The notes beneath the pieces were generated by a model. The model ran no database searches. It saw only the letters and a program-made list of their open reading frames with translations, and had not been told where the DNA came from. A program made the translations under genes and the position numbers. A stretch of DNA of 64,000 nucleotides from Bradyrhizobium zhanjiangense (lineage in GTDB: Bacteria; Pseudomonadota; Alphaproteobacteria; Rhizobiales; Xanthobacteraceae), in assembly GCF_004114935.1 (NCBI RefSeq), contig NZ_CP022221.1, positions 3,431,001-3,495,000 on the forward strand, written 5' to 3'. Positions 43,332 to 52,538 of the stretch are shown here, one piece after another (the first letter of the stretch is position 1; the number at the start of each line of letters is the position of its first letter).

Positions 43332-45320
43332 ATGTCCGGAACCAAAATCCTCTGGGGACAGGTGATCGTCGTTGGCCTGATCGTTTTGTTGGCCATCTGG
43401 GGAGCGACCGAATGGACGGCCTGGCGGCTCGCGTACCAGCCGGAGCTTGGTAGGCCGTGGTTCGAGTTGGGAGGCTGGAAAATCTACTATCCCCCAATCT
43501 TCTTCTGGTGGTGGTTTGTCTACGACGCCTATGCCCCTCCGGTCTTTGTCGAGGGTGCCTTCATCGCGGCGTCGGGGACCTTCATTTCGATCGCGGCAGC
43601 GATCGGCATGTCGGTGTGGCGGGCGCGCGAGGCCAAGAACGTCGAGACCTATGGTTCGGCGCGCTGGGCTGGTCCAGAGGAGGTTCGAGCGGCCGGACTT
43701 CTTGGTCCGGATGGTGTGGTGCTGGGCAAACTCGATCGCGACTACCTCCGCCATGATGGGCCGGAGCACGTGTTGTGTTTTGCTCCCACCCGGTCCGGCA
43801 AGGGTGTCGGACTAGTCGTTCCCTCGTTGTTGGCATGGCCGGGTTCGGCCATCGTTCACGACATCAAGGGTGAGAACTGGCAGCTGACCGCCGGTTTCCG
43901 CTCCTGTCATGGCCGCGTGCTGCTGTTCGACCCGACCAACCCAAAGTCCTCAGCCTACAATCCGCTGCTCGAGGTCCGGCGCGGGGAGTGGGAGGTCCGC
44001 GATGTCCAGAACGTTGCCGATGTTCTGGTGGACCCCGAAGGCTCGCTCGACAAGCGGAACCACTGGGAGAAGACCAGTCACTCGCTTCTTGTCGGCGCCA
44101 TCCTCCATGTTCTCTATGCCGAGGCGGACAAGACCTTGGCTGGTGTTGCTGCTTTCCTGTCGGACCCGAAGCGGCCGATCGAGGCTACGTTGAAGGCCAT
44201 GATGACCACACCGCATCTCGGCGAGCATGGGGTCCATCCCGTGGTCGCCTCGACCGCCCGCGAACTCCTCAACAAATCCGAGAATGAACGTTCAGGCGTC
44301 CTGTCAACCGCGATGTCGTTTCTCGGGCTTTACCGCGATCCCGTCGTGGCTCAGGTGACTTGTCGCTGCGACTGGCGGATTGCCGATCTGATCGCAGATA
44401 GTCGCCCGACGACGCTTTACCTCGTGGTGCCGCCGTCAGATATTTCTCGGACCAAGCCGCTGATCCGTCTGGTGCTGAATCAGATCGGCCGGCGACTGAC
44501 CGAGGACCTGCAGGCCCGCGATCGAAAGCATCGCGTCCTGATGATGCTCGATGAGTTCCCAGCCCTTGGGCGGCTTGATTTCTTCGAGTCCGCGCTCGCT
44601 TTCATGGCGGGGTACGGCATCAAGAGTTTCTTGATCGCGCAGTCACTCAATCAGATCGAGAAGGCATACGGGCCGAACAATGCGATCCTGGACAACTGCC
44701 ACGTCCGCGTCAGCTTCGCGACCAATGATGAGAGGACGGCGAAGCGTGTGTCCGACGCGTTGGGTACGGCGACCGAGATGAGGGCGATGAAGAACTATGC
44801 CGGTCACAGGTTGAACCCGTGGCTGGGCCACCTCATGGTTTCGCGGCAGGAGACGGCAAGGCCGCTGCTGACCCCGGGCGAGGTCATGCAGCTTCCGCCG
44901 AGAGACGAGATCGTCATGGTGGCGGGGACAGCGCCGATCCGAGCCAAGAAGGTCCGCTATTACGAGGATAGGCGATTCACCGAGCGGGTTCTGCCGCCGC
45001 CTGATCCAGCTACGGCCGGCCGATCGTCGCGCACGGACGGATGGTCAGCGCTCGTACCGTTGAAGCCGACGGCAGGTCCAACTGACAAAGCCACGGAGGC
45101 CGAGGAAAACACGGCGAACAGCGGGCTCCGTCGTGAGCCTGAACTCCCCGATCACGTTGCGATCGCCAAGGAGACGACCGAACCGACGCCGGCAGAGGAG
45201 TTTGCCGCCGTGCTCGACGATGACGAAGATGCGGCCCGCCAGTCCCGGCTCATACGCCAGCAGATGCGCCGCGTCGCTCGTCAGGTCGCGCTGGACCCGA
45301 ATGACGGTATGGAGCTCTGA
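43332..45320 (+). CDS. traG: TraG/VirD4 type IV coupling protein
   Basis: 662 residues. N-terminal membrane helices (about 8-28 and 75-95), Walker A APTRSGKGVG (about 155-164), Walker B MMLDEFPALG (about 400), and the NVETYGSARWA segment typical of TraG. The hexameric ATPase brings the relaxase-DNA complex to the mating channel. The C-terminal ~100 residues are acidic and low-complexity, as often seen. Followed 6 bp later by the CopG gene. Confidence 0.95.
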   Translation: MSGTKILWGQVIVVGLIVLLAIWGATEWTAWRLAYQPELGRPWFELGGWKIYYPPIFFWWWFVYDAYAPPVFVEGAFIAASGTFISIAAAIGMSVWRAREAKNVETYGSARWAGPEEVRAAGLLGPDGVVLGKLDRDYLRHDGPEHVLCFAPTRSGKGVGLVVPSLLAWPGSAIVHDIKGENWQLTAGFRSCHGRVLLFDPTNPKSSAYNPLLEVRRGEWEVRDVQNVADVLVDPEGSLDKRNHWEKTSHSLLVGAILHVLYAEADKTLAGVAAFLSDPKRPIEATLKAMMTTPHLGEHGVHPVVASTARELLNKSENERSGVLSTAMSFLGLYRDPVVAQVTCRCDWRIADLIADSRPTTLYLVVPPSDISRTKPLIRLVLNQIGRRLTEDLQARDRKHRVLMMLDEFPALGRLDFFESALAFMAGYGIKSFLIAQSLNQIEKAYGPNNAILDNCHVRVSFATNDERTAKRVSDALGTATEMRAMKNYAGHRLNPWLGHLMVSRQETARPLLTPGEVMQLPPRDEIVMVAGTAPIRAKKVRYYEDRRFTERVLPPPDPATAGRSSRTDGWSALVPLKPTAGPTDKATEAEENTANSGLRREPELPDHVAIAKETTEPTPAEEFAAVLDDDEDAARQSRLIRQQMRRVARQVALDPNDGMEL

Positions 45321-45326
45321 GGCATT

Positions 45327-45752
45327 ATGCGCGACCGGATGAACGTCTACTTCCCGCCAGAACTGCTGAAACAGATTTCCGAGCTTGCCGATCGCAAGAA
45401 ACTTTCCCGGTCTGCGATCGTGGAGGCGGCGGTAGCCTCGTTTCTGTCACCGGATGGTGCGGACAGGCGGGAGGCGGCGTTCGCCCGGCGCCTGGACCGG
45501 CTGTCGCGTCAGATGCAGAGGCTCGAGCGTGACGTCGGTTTGACCGCCGAGTCCCTGGCTCTCTTCATCCGTTTCTGGCTGACTATCACGCCACCGTTGC
45601 CCAACGATGCCCAAGCGGCCGCGCAAGTAAAGGGCAGGGAGCGCTTTGAAGGATTTGTCGAGGCGCTTGGGCGCCGCCTGCAAAAGGGGCAAAGCTTTCT
45701 GCGCGAGATTCCAGATGATATTCGTCGTCAAAACGTAGCCGAGGAAAGCTAG
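45327..45752 (+). CDS. CopG/ribbon-helix-helix protein
   Basis: 141 residues. MNVYFPPELLKQISELADRKKLSRSAIVEAAVASFL is a ribbon-helix-helix domain (1-42); the rest contains coiled-coil and one hydrophobic segment (ALFIRFWLTITPPL). In related ICEs this gene links traG directly to trbB in one operon. Here trbB is 12.5 kb away, so transcription of the trb genes must start elsewhere. Confidence 0.88.
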   Translation: MRDRMNVYFPPELLKQISELADRKKLSRSAIVEAAVASFLSPDGADRREAAFARRLDRLSRQMQRLERDVGLTAESLALFIRFWLTITPPLPNDAQAAAQVKGRERFEGFVEALGRRLQKGQSFLREIPDDIRRQNVAEES

Positions 45753-45790
45753 GGCGCGAGTTCACAAAACGACCGGGAGAGCGCAGATGC

Positions 45791-45821
45791 CGTCAAGGCT
45801 GGAAATCGCTCAGCCTTGACG
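45791..45821. repeat. Perfect hairpin at the start of the cargo block
   Basis: CGTCAAGGCTG (45791-45801) and CAGCCTTGACG (45811-45821), 11-bp arms, 9-nt loop, 39 bp after the CopG stop. Could end the traG-copG transcript, though there is no T-tract directly after it, or mark the insertion junction. Confidence 0.5.
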
Positions 45822-45936
45822 CACCCAGCACTCGGTCTGGCCTCTTTTGTTTTTGGTAGAAGGGCTTGAGGGGCAATAGCTCTCCTGACGTGAACAGTTC
45901 ACGGCCAAGCTGCCGCCGCTCGGCGCCCGAATCCTC

Positions 45937-46743
45937 TCACATGAACCGGTCCGCGCCACCCGAAGCCTCGATCGTGTCGCCTGTCACGAAGCCGTTCCGC
46001 GCTGAGCTCAAGAAGGCGGCAATGGCCGCGATTTCCTCCGGCGTGCCAGCTCTGCCGACGGGGGTGAGTTCCGCCGAGATCCGAGCAAGCACTTCGTCAT
46101 CGCCGAGAGAGCTCATCTCGAGGCGGTTCTTTCGAACCGCGGGAAGCATATTGTTGGCCCAATTGTCGGTCGCGACAGCCCCTATTCCGATTGCGTTGAC
46201 GAGAATTCCGTCTTTCGCCACCTCGAGCGCAAGCGATCTGGTCAGATTGTTTATGGCTGCGCTGAGGACGTGGGACACGAAGAGCTTCGGATTGGGATAG
46301 ATTCCTCCGATAGAGGACATGTTCACGATGCGGCCCCATCGTTTCTGCTGCATGTGCGGGATGGCCTCCCTGCAAAGCCGTCGCATCGAGGTGAGCTTGA
46401 CCGCGGTCATATCGGTCCAATCATCCTCACTCGAGTTCATCAGTCCGCCGGCATGAGCTCGGCCGGCATTGTTGATAAGGATGTCGATCGAACCGAACGT
46501 CATGAGGGCTTTGTTGACGAGCGTCCGTGCCGCGTCCGGCGCGGCGACGTCGACATCGACGGACGCGACCTTGGCGCCAGGCGCGCGGAGCAGGATTTCC
46601 TTGGCTTGCTCCAGTCGCCTCCGATCACGCGCTGCGATCACGACGGCCACACCGTTCGAAACGAGTTCCTTCGCGACAGCAAATCCGATGCCGGTGCTCG
46701 CTCCGGTGACGATGGCGGCTCTGCCGGTAATTCCGAGGTCCAT
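45937..46743 (-). CDS. SDR-family protein lacking the catalytic Tyr and Lys
   Basis: 268 residues. The cofactor loop GASTGIG (14-20) and NNAG (91-94) are intact, and Ser144 is present, but the Y-x-x-x-K positions 157 and 161 are both Ser (FVSHVLSAAIN). A classical dehydrogenase mechanism is therefore unlikely; it may bind cofactor, use another residue, or catalyse a non-redox step. Last gene of the ring-cleavage operon (LigB-LigA-MFS-SDR). Confidence 0.8.
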   Translation of the reverse strand: MDLGITGRAAIVTGASTGIGFAVAKELVSNGVAVVIAARDRRRLEQAKEILLRAPGAKVASVDVDVAAPDAARTLVNKALMTFGSIDILINNAGRAHAGGLMNSSEDDWTDMTAVKLTSMRRLCREAIPHMQQKRWGRIVNMSSIGGIYPNPKLFVSHVLSAAINNLTRSLALEVAKDGILVNAIGIGAVATDNWANNMLPAVRKNRLEMSSLGDDEVLARISAELTPVGRAGTPEEIAAIAAFLSSARNGFVTGDTIEASGGADRFM

Positions 46744-46775
46744 TTTGTTCTCCGATAAAGCGGTTGATGATCAAG

Positions 46776-48050
46776 TCAGGTCGGCAGCAGCTTGCCCTTG
46801 GTTTCGGGAAGCAGGCTCAGCATGACGATTGAAGCGGCGTACAGCAGGGTCAGCATGAGCACGGTGGGTTGGTAGCCGCCGAGCTCGGTGAACAGAAACG
46901 CGGTCAGCCAGGGCAACGGAAATGCGACGAGCCTTGCGAGATTGAAGATCAAGCCCGACGCGGTCGACCGTACGCGCGTGTGGAAGAGCTCGGGCAGATA
47001 GATCGGCAGCCATGAGAATACACCCAGCGTGAACGTGCCGAGGACAAACACGCAAGCGAGCGAAGCGATGAGCGTCTGCGGTACGAAGTACATCAGCAAT
47101 CCCGAGAGGATCGCGCCACCGAAGGAGATGTACATGTATGGCTTTCGGCCGATCGCATCGGCCACAAAGCCGGCTGAGACGTAGCCGACAATAGATCCGG
47201 CATTATAAACGAGCGCGCTGACGCTTGCCATTGCGGGAGCGGAGAGGCCTTGTTTGGCGGCCAGGCCGCCGATATAGGGACCGGTGAGGGCCGAGATGCC
47301 GTAGAAGACGGCGACCGTGATCGAGGCCATTGCCAGCACCGCAAGCGTGCGCAGGACTGACCCAGGCTCGTCGAACATCTCGACCACGGTCCAGCGGCGG
47401 CTTCCTTTTGGATGGGCTTCGGTGTCGCGAACCGCTTCGAGCCATAGCTTGGATTCAGGCACGCTCCGCCTGATATAGATCAGAAGCAGAGCGGGCAGGA
47501 TGCCGATCACGAACATCCACCGCCATGCATCAGGGCCTCCGACCGGTTGCAAGACAAGCCAGAGTCCGGCGGCAAGGAAGAATCCAAATCCGTAGCCGGA
47601 TTGCATGATTCCGAGAGCCTTGGCCCGCGCGGAGGCCGGCCAGGTCTCCGCGACGAGCGCCGTGCCGGTGCTCCATTCTGTGCCCAGGAACATTCCTGTC
47701 AGAAACCTGAGAACGACGAGCATCGTCACTGAACTGCTCAAGGCCGTGAAGGCCGTGAAGGCGCAATAGCCGGCGATCGAAATCATCAGCATCTTCTTGC
47801 GCCCGACATAGTCGGCCATGACGCTGCCGATCGTGCCGCCGACAGCCCAGCCCATCAGCGTGCTGCTGAGAGCGGTGCCGACCGCGACACGAACCTGGTC
47901 GACTCCATGTTCGGGCAGAAGAGATAGGACGGCCGCGCCGCCGACGAGGATCAGCGTACTTGTCTCGAATCCGTCGAACATCCAGCCAATGAAACTGCTG
48001 AGGAGCGCCCGCCTCTGGATAGGGCCGATCGTTCCGGTCGTGCTTGTCAT
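46776..48050 (-). CDS. MFS transporter (aromatic acid/metabolite:H+ symporter type)
   Basis: 424 residues with 12 predicted helices; motifs DGFET in helix 1, DYVGRKK (loop 2-3) and RFLTGMFLGTEW match the metabolite:H+ symporter branch that includes aromatic-acid importers. It lies between ligA and the SDR gene, so it probably imports the operon's aromatic substrate. Confidence 0.88.
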   Translation of the reverse strand: MTSTTGTIGPIQRRALLSSFIGWMFDGFETSTLILVGGAAVLSLLPEHGVDQVRVAVGTALSSTLMGWAVGGTIGSVMADYVGRKKMLMISIAGYCAFTAFTALSSSVTMLVVLRFLTGMFLGTEWSTGTALVAETWPASARAKALGIMQSGYGFGFFLAAGLWLVLQPVGGPDAWRWMFVIGILPALLLIYIRRSVPESKLWLEAVRDTEAHPKGSRRWTVVEMFDEPGSVLRTLAVLAMASITVAVFYGISALTGPYIGGLAAKQGLSAPAMASVSALVYNAGSIVGYVSAGFVADAIGRKPYMYISFGGAILSGLLMYFVPQTLIASLACVFVLGTFTLGVFSWLPIYLPELFHTRVRSTASGLIFNLARLVAFPLPWLTAFLFTELGGYQPTVLMLTLLYAASIVMLSLLPETKGKLLPT

Positions 48051-48116
48051 TATCTTTCCTCCCGGGTTCGCCGATGGCGAACGGATGCTTCACTGCTGGC
48101 GGCGTTTTGATCCGCT

Positions 48117-48407
48117 CTATTTTTCTTGGAATGACCTGGGCTGATCCGGCAGGATTGCCCGCATGCGTCCGTTGAAGACGGGAAGTGTCAGGCCGAGCAC
48201 TTCGAAACGGCACAAGATCAGCAACAGGAATGCCGATGCCCCCTCGTGATACAGCGCGGCGACGTCGCCGTTGAGGAGCGCGTCGCGCTCGGACGGGCTG
48301 AGGGGCATCGAAGAGATCGCCGTCGACGGGTCTCTGAGGACAAGCTCCCGAAAGCTCTTGTCGTGCAGCACGCGTCGGCAGAATTTGTTGACCAGATACC
48401 CCTTCAT
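48117..48407 (-). CDS. Extradiol dioxygenase small subunit (LigA-like)
   Basis: 96 residues from ATG 48407, overlapping the large-subunit stop (ATGA), with GGTAGGGA seven bases upstream; ATG 48413 is an alternative. MKGYLVNKFCRRVLHD and LSPSERDALLNGDVAALYHEGA are the LigA fold found in protocatechuate 4,5-dioxygenase and related class III enzymes. It forms the lid over the active site of the LigB-like subunit. Confidence 0.85.
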   Translation of the reverse strand: MKGYLVNKFCRRVLHDKSFRELVLRDPSTAISSMPLSPSERDALLNGDVAALYHEGASAFLLLILCRFEVLGLTLPVFNGRMRAILPDQPRSFQEK

Positions 48408-49249
48408 GACCATGTCCCTACCGACCATGCCGCGAAGGCATTGCCCAATTGGGGCTGGTTGATAAGAATGTCGGGCACCGACCTGCCGACGGCTCCCAAT
48501 GCGATCATCCAGTTCAGGAACTCGCCGGCAACGTTGCCGGCTTGGAGCATTCGGGCTTCCGTCGCGGCGTCGATCAGGGCCTGATGGTCGTTTGATCGAA
48601 TGCAGTCCAGAATCCATCCTGCCCAATCGGGGTCGGGAACGCCGAATGTCTTGCCCTCGAATGCGCGCGGTCCGCCGATTTCGAGGCTGAGGGATCCGCT
48701 GGTCACGATCGCGACCCGCGATGCCTCGCTTCGACAGCTCAAAGCGCGAATCCCGTTGGCAAGGCAACGACCGAGGTTGTAGCAACGCGCCGCGGATGGC
48801 AGGGGAGGCACGACGCAGTTGATGAAGATAGGGACGATGGGGAGGTCCATCTTGGGCGTCATGAAGTGGAGCGGGACGAGCGCTCCGTGATCGATTTGAA
48901 ATTCCTGAGTGGAGGAGAAATCGAACCCGTCATTGAAGAAGTTGCGCTGCAGGCCGACGGCTGCTTCCGCATCCACCTCGACCTCGTACCAAGGCATGCC
49001 TAGCGTCCGGTCGTTTGGCCCTGCGGTTCGGTCGGCCAAGCCGATCGCGAACGTCGGCAGATTGTCGAGAAAGAACGTGTTGAAATGGTCGTTGTTGACG
49101 GTGACGATCAGGTTTGCCCGGACACTCGCCAAATGGCGGCGGATTTTCGCAAAGAATTGTGCCGCTTCGGACCGGTCTCCATTTTGCAGAACTTCCGCGA
49201 CAAAGCTCGGCGTATGCGGCACTGCGTAAACTGCGACTAGTTCGGCCAT
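48404..49249 (-). CDS. Class III extradiol dioxygenase large subunit (LigB-like)
   Basis: 281 residues. The iron ligands of LigB are present: His12 (VPHTPS), His55 (NNDHFN) and Glu243 (AGEFLNW). The conserved catalytic His, normally S-H-Q/E, is replaced: GSLSLEIGG puts Leu189 there. The protein may therefore be altered in mechanism or substrate, or not be a ring-cleaving enzyme. First gene of the operon; the large regulator gene lies 112 bp upstream on the same strand. Confidence 0.83.
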   Translation of the reverse strand: MAELVAVYAVPHTPSFVAEVLQNGDRSEAAQFFAKIRRHLASVRANLIVTVNNDHFNTFFLDNLPTFAIGLADRTAGPNDRTLGMPWYEVEVDAEAAVGLQRNFFNDGFDFSSTQEFQIDHGALVPLHFMTPKMDLPIVPIFINCVVPPLPSAARCYNLGRCLANGIRALSCRSEASRVAIVTSGSLSLEIGGPRAFEGKTFGVPDPDWAGWILDCIRSNDHQALIDAATEARMLQAGNVAGEFLNWMIALGAVGRSVPDILINQPQLGNAFAAWSVGTWS

Positions 49250-49361
49250 CCAAGCGCCTCCCGATGTGGTTGGGTGCAGAATGGTCGGTGAGGTCGTTCA
49301 GGCGCAATGACGGTGAATTTCAGACGTCTGAAAAGGTGCGTCGGGCATGCGCGGCCCGAGG

Positions 49362-52190
49362 TTAATCGGGGGCGCACCCGGCCATCAGGCTCCGAGCCTC
49401 CTCGGCCAGCGCGCCAGTGGCGGCAGGCAGGGTCGACAACGCGGAACCGAGGACCTCCCGGGCTTGGGCGACGCGCGCCTCATTGATCAGCAGGCGTCCC
49501 AAGTCGATCGCAACCTTGAGCTCCCAGGCGTGGGCGCCGCTGCCCTTCGCCAGCGACAATGCGCGATTTAGCGAATGCTCCGCTGCCGACTGGTCCAACG
49601 AGGCCGGCAGGCGCGCCCGAATCCGCGCAAATTCTGGCGTTGCCCAGTTGATCTCTTCATCGCGACCTCGAAGAAGTCCGATGTCGATTTGCGCGAGCGA
49701 CGCGGCACTCGAAGCCCGGACAAGAAGGTCCCCCACAAGGCTCGAATAGCCGGGATCGAGGTCGATGTCCTTGTGCAGGGAGATCAATCGCAACAGTGCG
49801 TCGTCAGGTTGCTTCGCGCCTGTGGCTTCGGCCCAGGTCTGAAAAATCTCACCATAGGCGGTCCAGAACCCGAGCCCGTATTTTGCGCCGGTCTTAATCA
49901 GCATGAGCGAGCCGCTCTCGACAGCGTCCCGATCACCTGCCAGCGCATTGACGGTGCACCATCCCTCCGCAAGCGCGCAACACATTGTGCATGCATGATC
50001 CAACGAACGAGCTCCTGCGATCGATGCTGAAGCGGCTTCAAAGGCCTTGGCAAACTCTCCCTGGACCCAAAGAACGCGCGACAAGAAGGCGAGCCCTGAG
50101 ACCCTCTGGTCGAGCCCGAACCGGAACGGTTGGCTGCAAAGTCCCTGGTCGTACCAAGCGAGCGACGTTTCAATCAGCGATCGGGCTTCGCTGTGGTCCC
50201 CCAGAAAATGCCGGGATACTCCCACGATGCGTTGCGCCGCCGCCAATGCTTCGGCGTCACCGACCGCCTGTGCCAGCTTCATCATTTCGGCTGCGTGCGC
50301 CAGGGCTTGTTTGTATTCGCCGCTGCGCAGAAAGAAGAGCCACAGCCCATACCGCGATTGAAGCTGCGCTTCGACATGGTTCAATCGAACGGCCAGTTCG
50401 CAAGCCGATGCCCAAACGGAGCCGGTTTCCTTGACAGGTCCCTTGGCCCAACTGAGCGATGTGCCGAGGGCGACCCGCAATGCAAGCTCTTCTTCCGGCG
50501 GAATGCTCGACGACGTTGCGAGTGCCAGGGTCAACCAGCGTTGGCATTCGTCGTGCATCGAGAGCTGAATCCAATACGGGGCAGAACTCGCGAGAATCTT
50601 GAGCCCGGTCGGCTTGGCGCCTGCGGGGGAAAAGGCCCAGTCAAGCGCGGCTCGCAGATCGTCGATCTCGCTTTGGTGCTCCCGCCTCCAGACCTCGGTC
50701 GGTGCGGTGACCCACTCCCGAGCTCCCGTTTCAACCATCGCAGCCACGAAATCGGCGTGCCGCTGAGCGACCGCCGCAACGTCACTGCTCTCAGCGAGCT
50801 TCTCGAGTGCGTAAAATCGAATCGTCTCGAGCAGCCGATAACGCGGACGGGAAGTGTCGACCTCGCAAAGCAGAAGCGATTTCGCGACGAGATCGGCGAG
50901 CAAGTCGGAGATCCGCCACGGCTCCGCGAAGTCCGGCCCGGCGACGTGACGAGCCGCGGCGGCGTTGAAATAGGATGCGAAGACGGCAAGCCGGTGAAAA
51001 AAACTCCGTTCCTCGGCATTCAAAAGGCTGTGGCTCCAGTCGACCGTGGCCCGCAGGGTCCGATGGCGGGGCAAGGCCGTCCGACGCCCGGCTGTCAGGA
51101 GCTTGAACCGGTCGTCGAGACCTACGATCACGCCCTGAAGTCCGAGAGCCGAGACGCGTGCCGAGGCCAACTCAAGGCTCAGCGGTAGTCCATCGAGCCG
51201 CCGGCAGATGGCGCAGACATCCCGAAAATTATCTTGCGTCAGCGCGAAAGACTGCGAACTGGCCGAAGCACGGTCGACAAAGAGCTGCACCGCTGCATGC
51301 GAGAGCGCCTCTTCCCTGGAGTCGGTTTCAGGCGGCGGAATTGACAGTGGCGAGAGCCGATAAACATGTTCGCCTTCGGCCCCGAGCGGCTCCTGAGCGG
51401 TGACTAAAATATGCAATTTGCTGACAGCCCGTAATAGGACCTCCACCGCAACGGCGATGGAGTCCGTTAGATGCTCGCAATTGTCGACGATCAAGAGAAG
51501 ATGTTTGTCCTTGATATCCTTCAGGATCTGCTCTGGTTGGTCGGTGTTAGGAACTTGCAGGCACCCGGCAATCGTCGACCAAACCAAACTGTCCTCGGTG
51601 ACGCGAGCCATCTCGACGAGGTGAACCCCGTCAGAAAACACCGGAGCGATGGACCGGCCGACCTCCAGGGCCATACGTGTCTTCCCGATCCCCCCTGGAC
51701 CCGTGAGGGTGACACAGCGATTTCGCGCGATGAGTCGCGCGATTTCAGAGCACTCCCTTTCGCGTCCCAGCAACGGGGTGAGCGCGAGCGGAAGCTGTGT
51801 CGGGGGCAGCGTTCGGTCCGCATCATGGTGCTGTTCAACAGTTCGGCTCAAGCCCGCCAGGCGATAACCCCGACCGAAGTCGGTGGAGAGGAGGTCACGA
51901 TCAGGGCCGAGAGCTCGCCGGATTGCGGATATCTGGGCTTGCAAGCTGTTATCTTCGATCGCGGCTCCGGCCCATACTTTTTGGATGAGAAGTTCCTTGC
52001 TGACGACATCGCCACCGGCTTCGGCAAGAACCAGGAGAACGTCGAAGGCTCGTCCGCCAAGGTCGATCTTGATTCCGTCGCGGAGCAATAGTTTGAGATC
52101 TGCAAAGAGTTCGTATCGGCCGAACTTGGTCGATCGGCCTGACACAAATTGCACCGCGCTTCCCCGTTCAGATACGTTCCGCTCTGTCAT
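49362..52190 (-). CDS. Winged-helix regulator with NB-ARC-type ATPase and TPR-like repeats
   Basis: 942 residues from ATG 52190 (a TTG start 15 bp further up is less likely). An OmpR-type winged helix (about 25-115; GGRAFDVLLVLAEAGGDVVSKE) is followed by an AAA/STAND ATPase with Walker A LTGPGGIGKTRMAL and Walker B LLIVDNCEHL, then ~450 residues of helical repeats. These large one-protein regulators act on nearby genes when a ligand binds the repeat part. It probably controls the ring-cleavage operon downstream. Confidence 0.9.
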   Translation of the reverse strand: MTERNVSERGSAVQFVSGRSTKFGRYELFADLKLLLRDGIKIDLGGRAFDVLLVLAEAGGDVVSKELLIQKVWAGAAIEDNSLQAQISAIRRALGPDRDLLSTDFGRGYRLAGLSRTVEQHHDADRTLPPTQLPLALTPLLGRERECSEIARLIARNRCVTLTGPGGIGKTRMALEVGRSIAPVFSDGVHLVEMARVTEDSLVWSTIAGCLQVPNTDQPEQILKDIKDKHLLLIVDNCEHLTDSIAVAVEVLLRAVSKLHILVTAQEPLGAEGEHVYRLSPLSIPPPETDSREEALSHAAVQLFVDRASASSQSFALTQDNFRDVCAICRRLDGLPLSLELASARVSALGLQGVIVGLDDRFKLLTAGRRTALPRHRTLRATVDWSHSLLNAEERSFFHRLAVFASYFNAAAARHVAGPDFAEPWRISDLLADLVAKSLLLCEVDTSRPRYRLLETIRFYALEKLAESSDVAAVAQRHADFVAAMVETGAREWVTAPTEVWRREHQSEIDDLRAALDWAFSPAGAKPTGLKILASSAPYWIQLSMHDECQRWLTLALATSSSIPPEEELALRVALGTSLSWAKGPVKETGSVWASACELAVRLNHVEAQLQSRYGLWLFFLRSGEYKQALAHAAEMMKLAQAVGDAEALAAAQRIVGVSRHFLGDHSEARSLIETSLAWYDQGLCSQPFRFGLDQRVSGLAFLSRVLWVQGEFAKAFEAASASIAGARSLDHACTMCCALAEGWCTVNALAGDRDAVESGSLMLIKTGAKYGLGFWTAYGEIFQTWAEATGAKQPDDALLRLISLHKDIDLDPGYSSLVGDLLVRASSAASLAQIDIGLLRGRDEEINWATPEFARIRARLPASLDQSAAEHSLNRALSLAKGSGAHAWELKVAIDLGRLLINEARVAQAREVLGSALSTLPAATGALAEEARSLMAGCAPD

Positions 52191-52538
52191 CCCTGGTCCC
52201 GGCAATTATGCGGCCGTCCGTAGATGTACCTGAAACATGAGTTTCAGCCGCGGAACGATCTTTGACGAGCGCGGAAAGCAGAGTCAATTCATGGCGAAAG
52301 TGAAACCTAGAAAATGGACCCGGAGTCAGCGACTGGTCCATGGCGCTGGCCCCACAAGTATCAGTTTCCGGTTGAAGGTCGCCTCCTAATAGTAAGGCGG
52401 ACCCGGCGAGGGTACGGGACCCGCCACGATCAACTGTGTTTTCTTTTTATACGCCGGTCTGCGACGGCAGCAATTTAAGCGAGCCCATAAAAGCTGAACG
52501 CGCTATCGGCTCCCACGAGCTGAGAGCAAAGGGCCAGC
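52191..52538. promoter_or_regulatory. Divergent intergenic region
   Basis: 348 bp between the regulator and the MFS gene. A short sequence at 52438-52466 (TTTTCTTTTTATACGCCGGTC) resembles part of the ~80-bp repeat at 58138. No gene seen. Confidence 0.4.
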
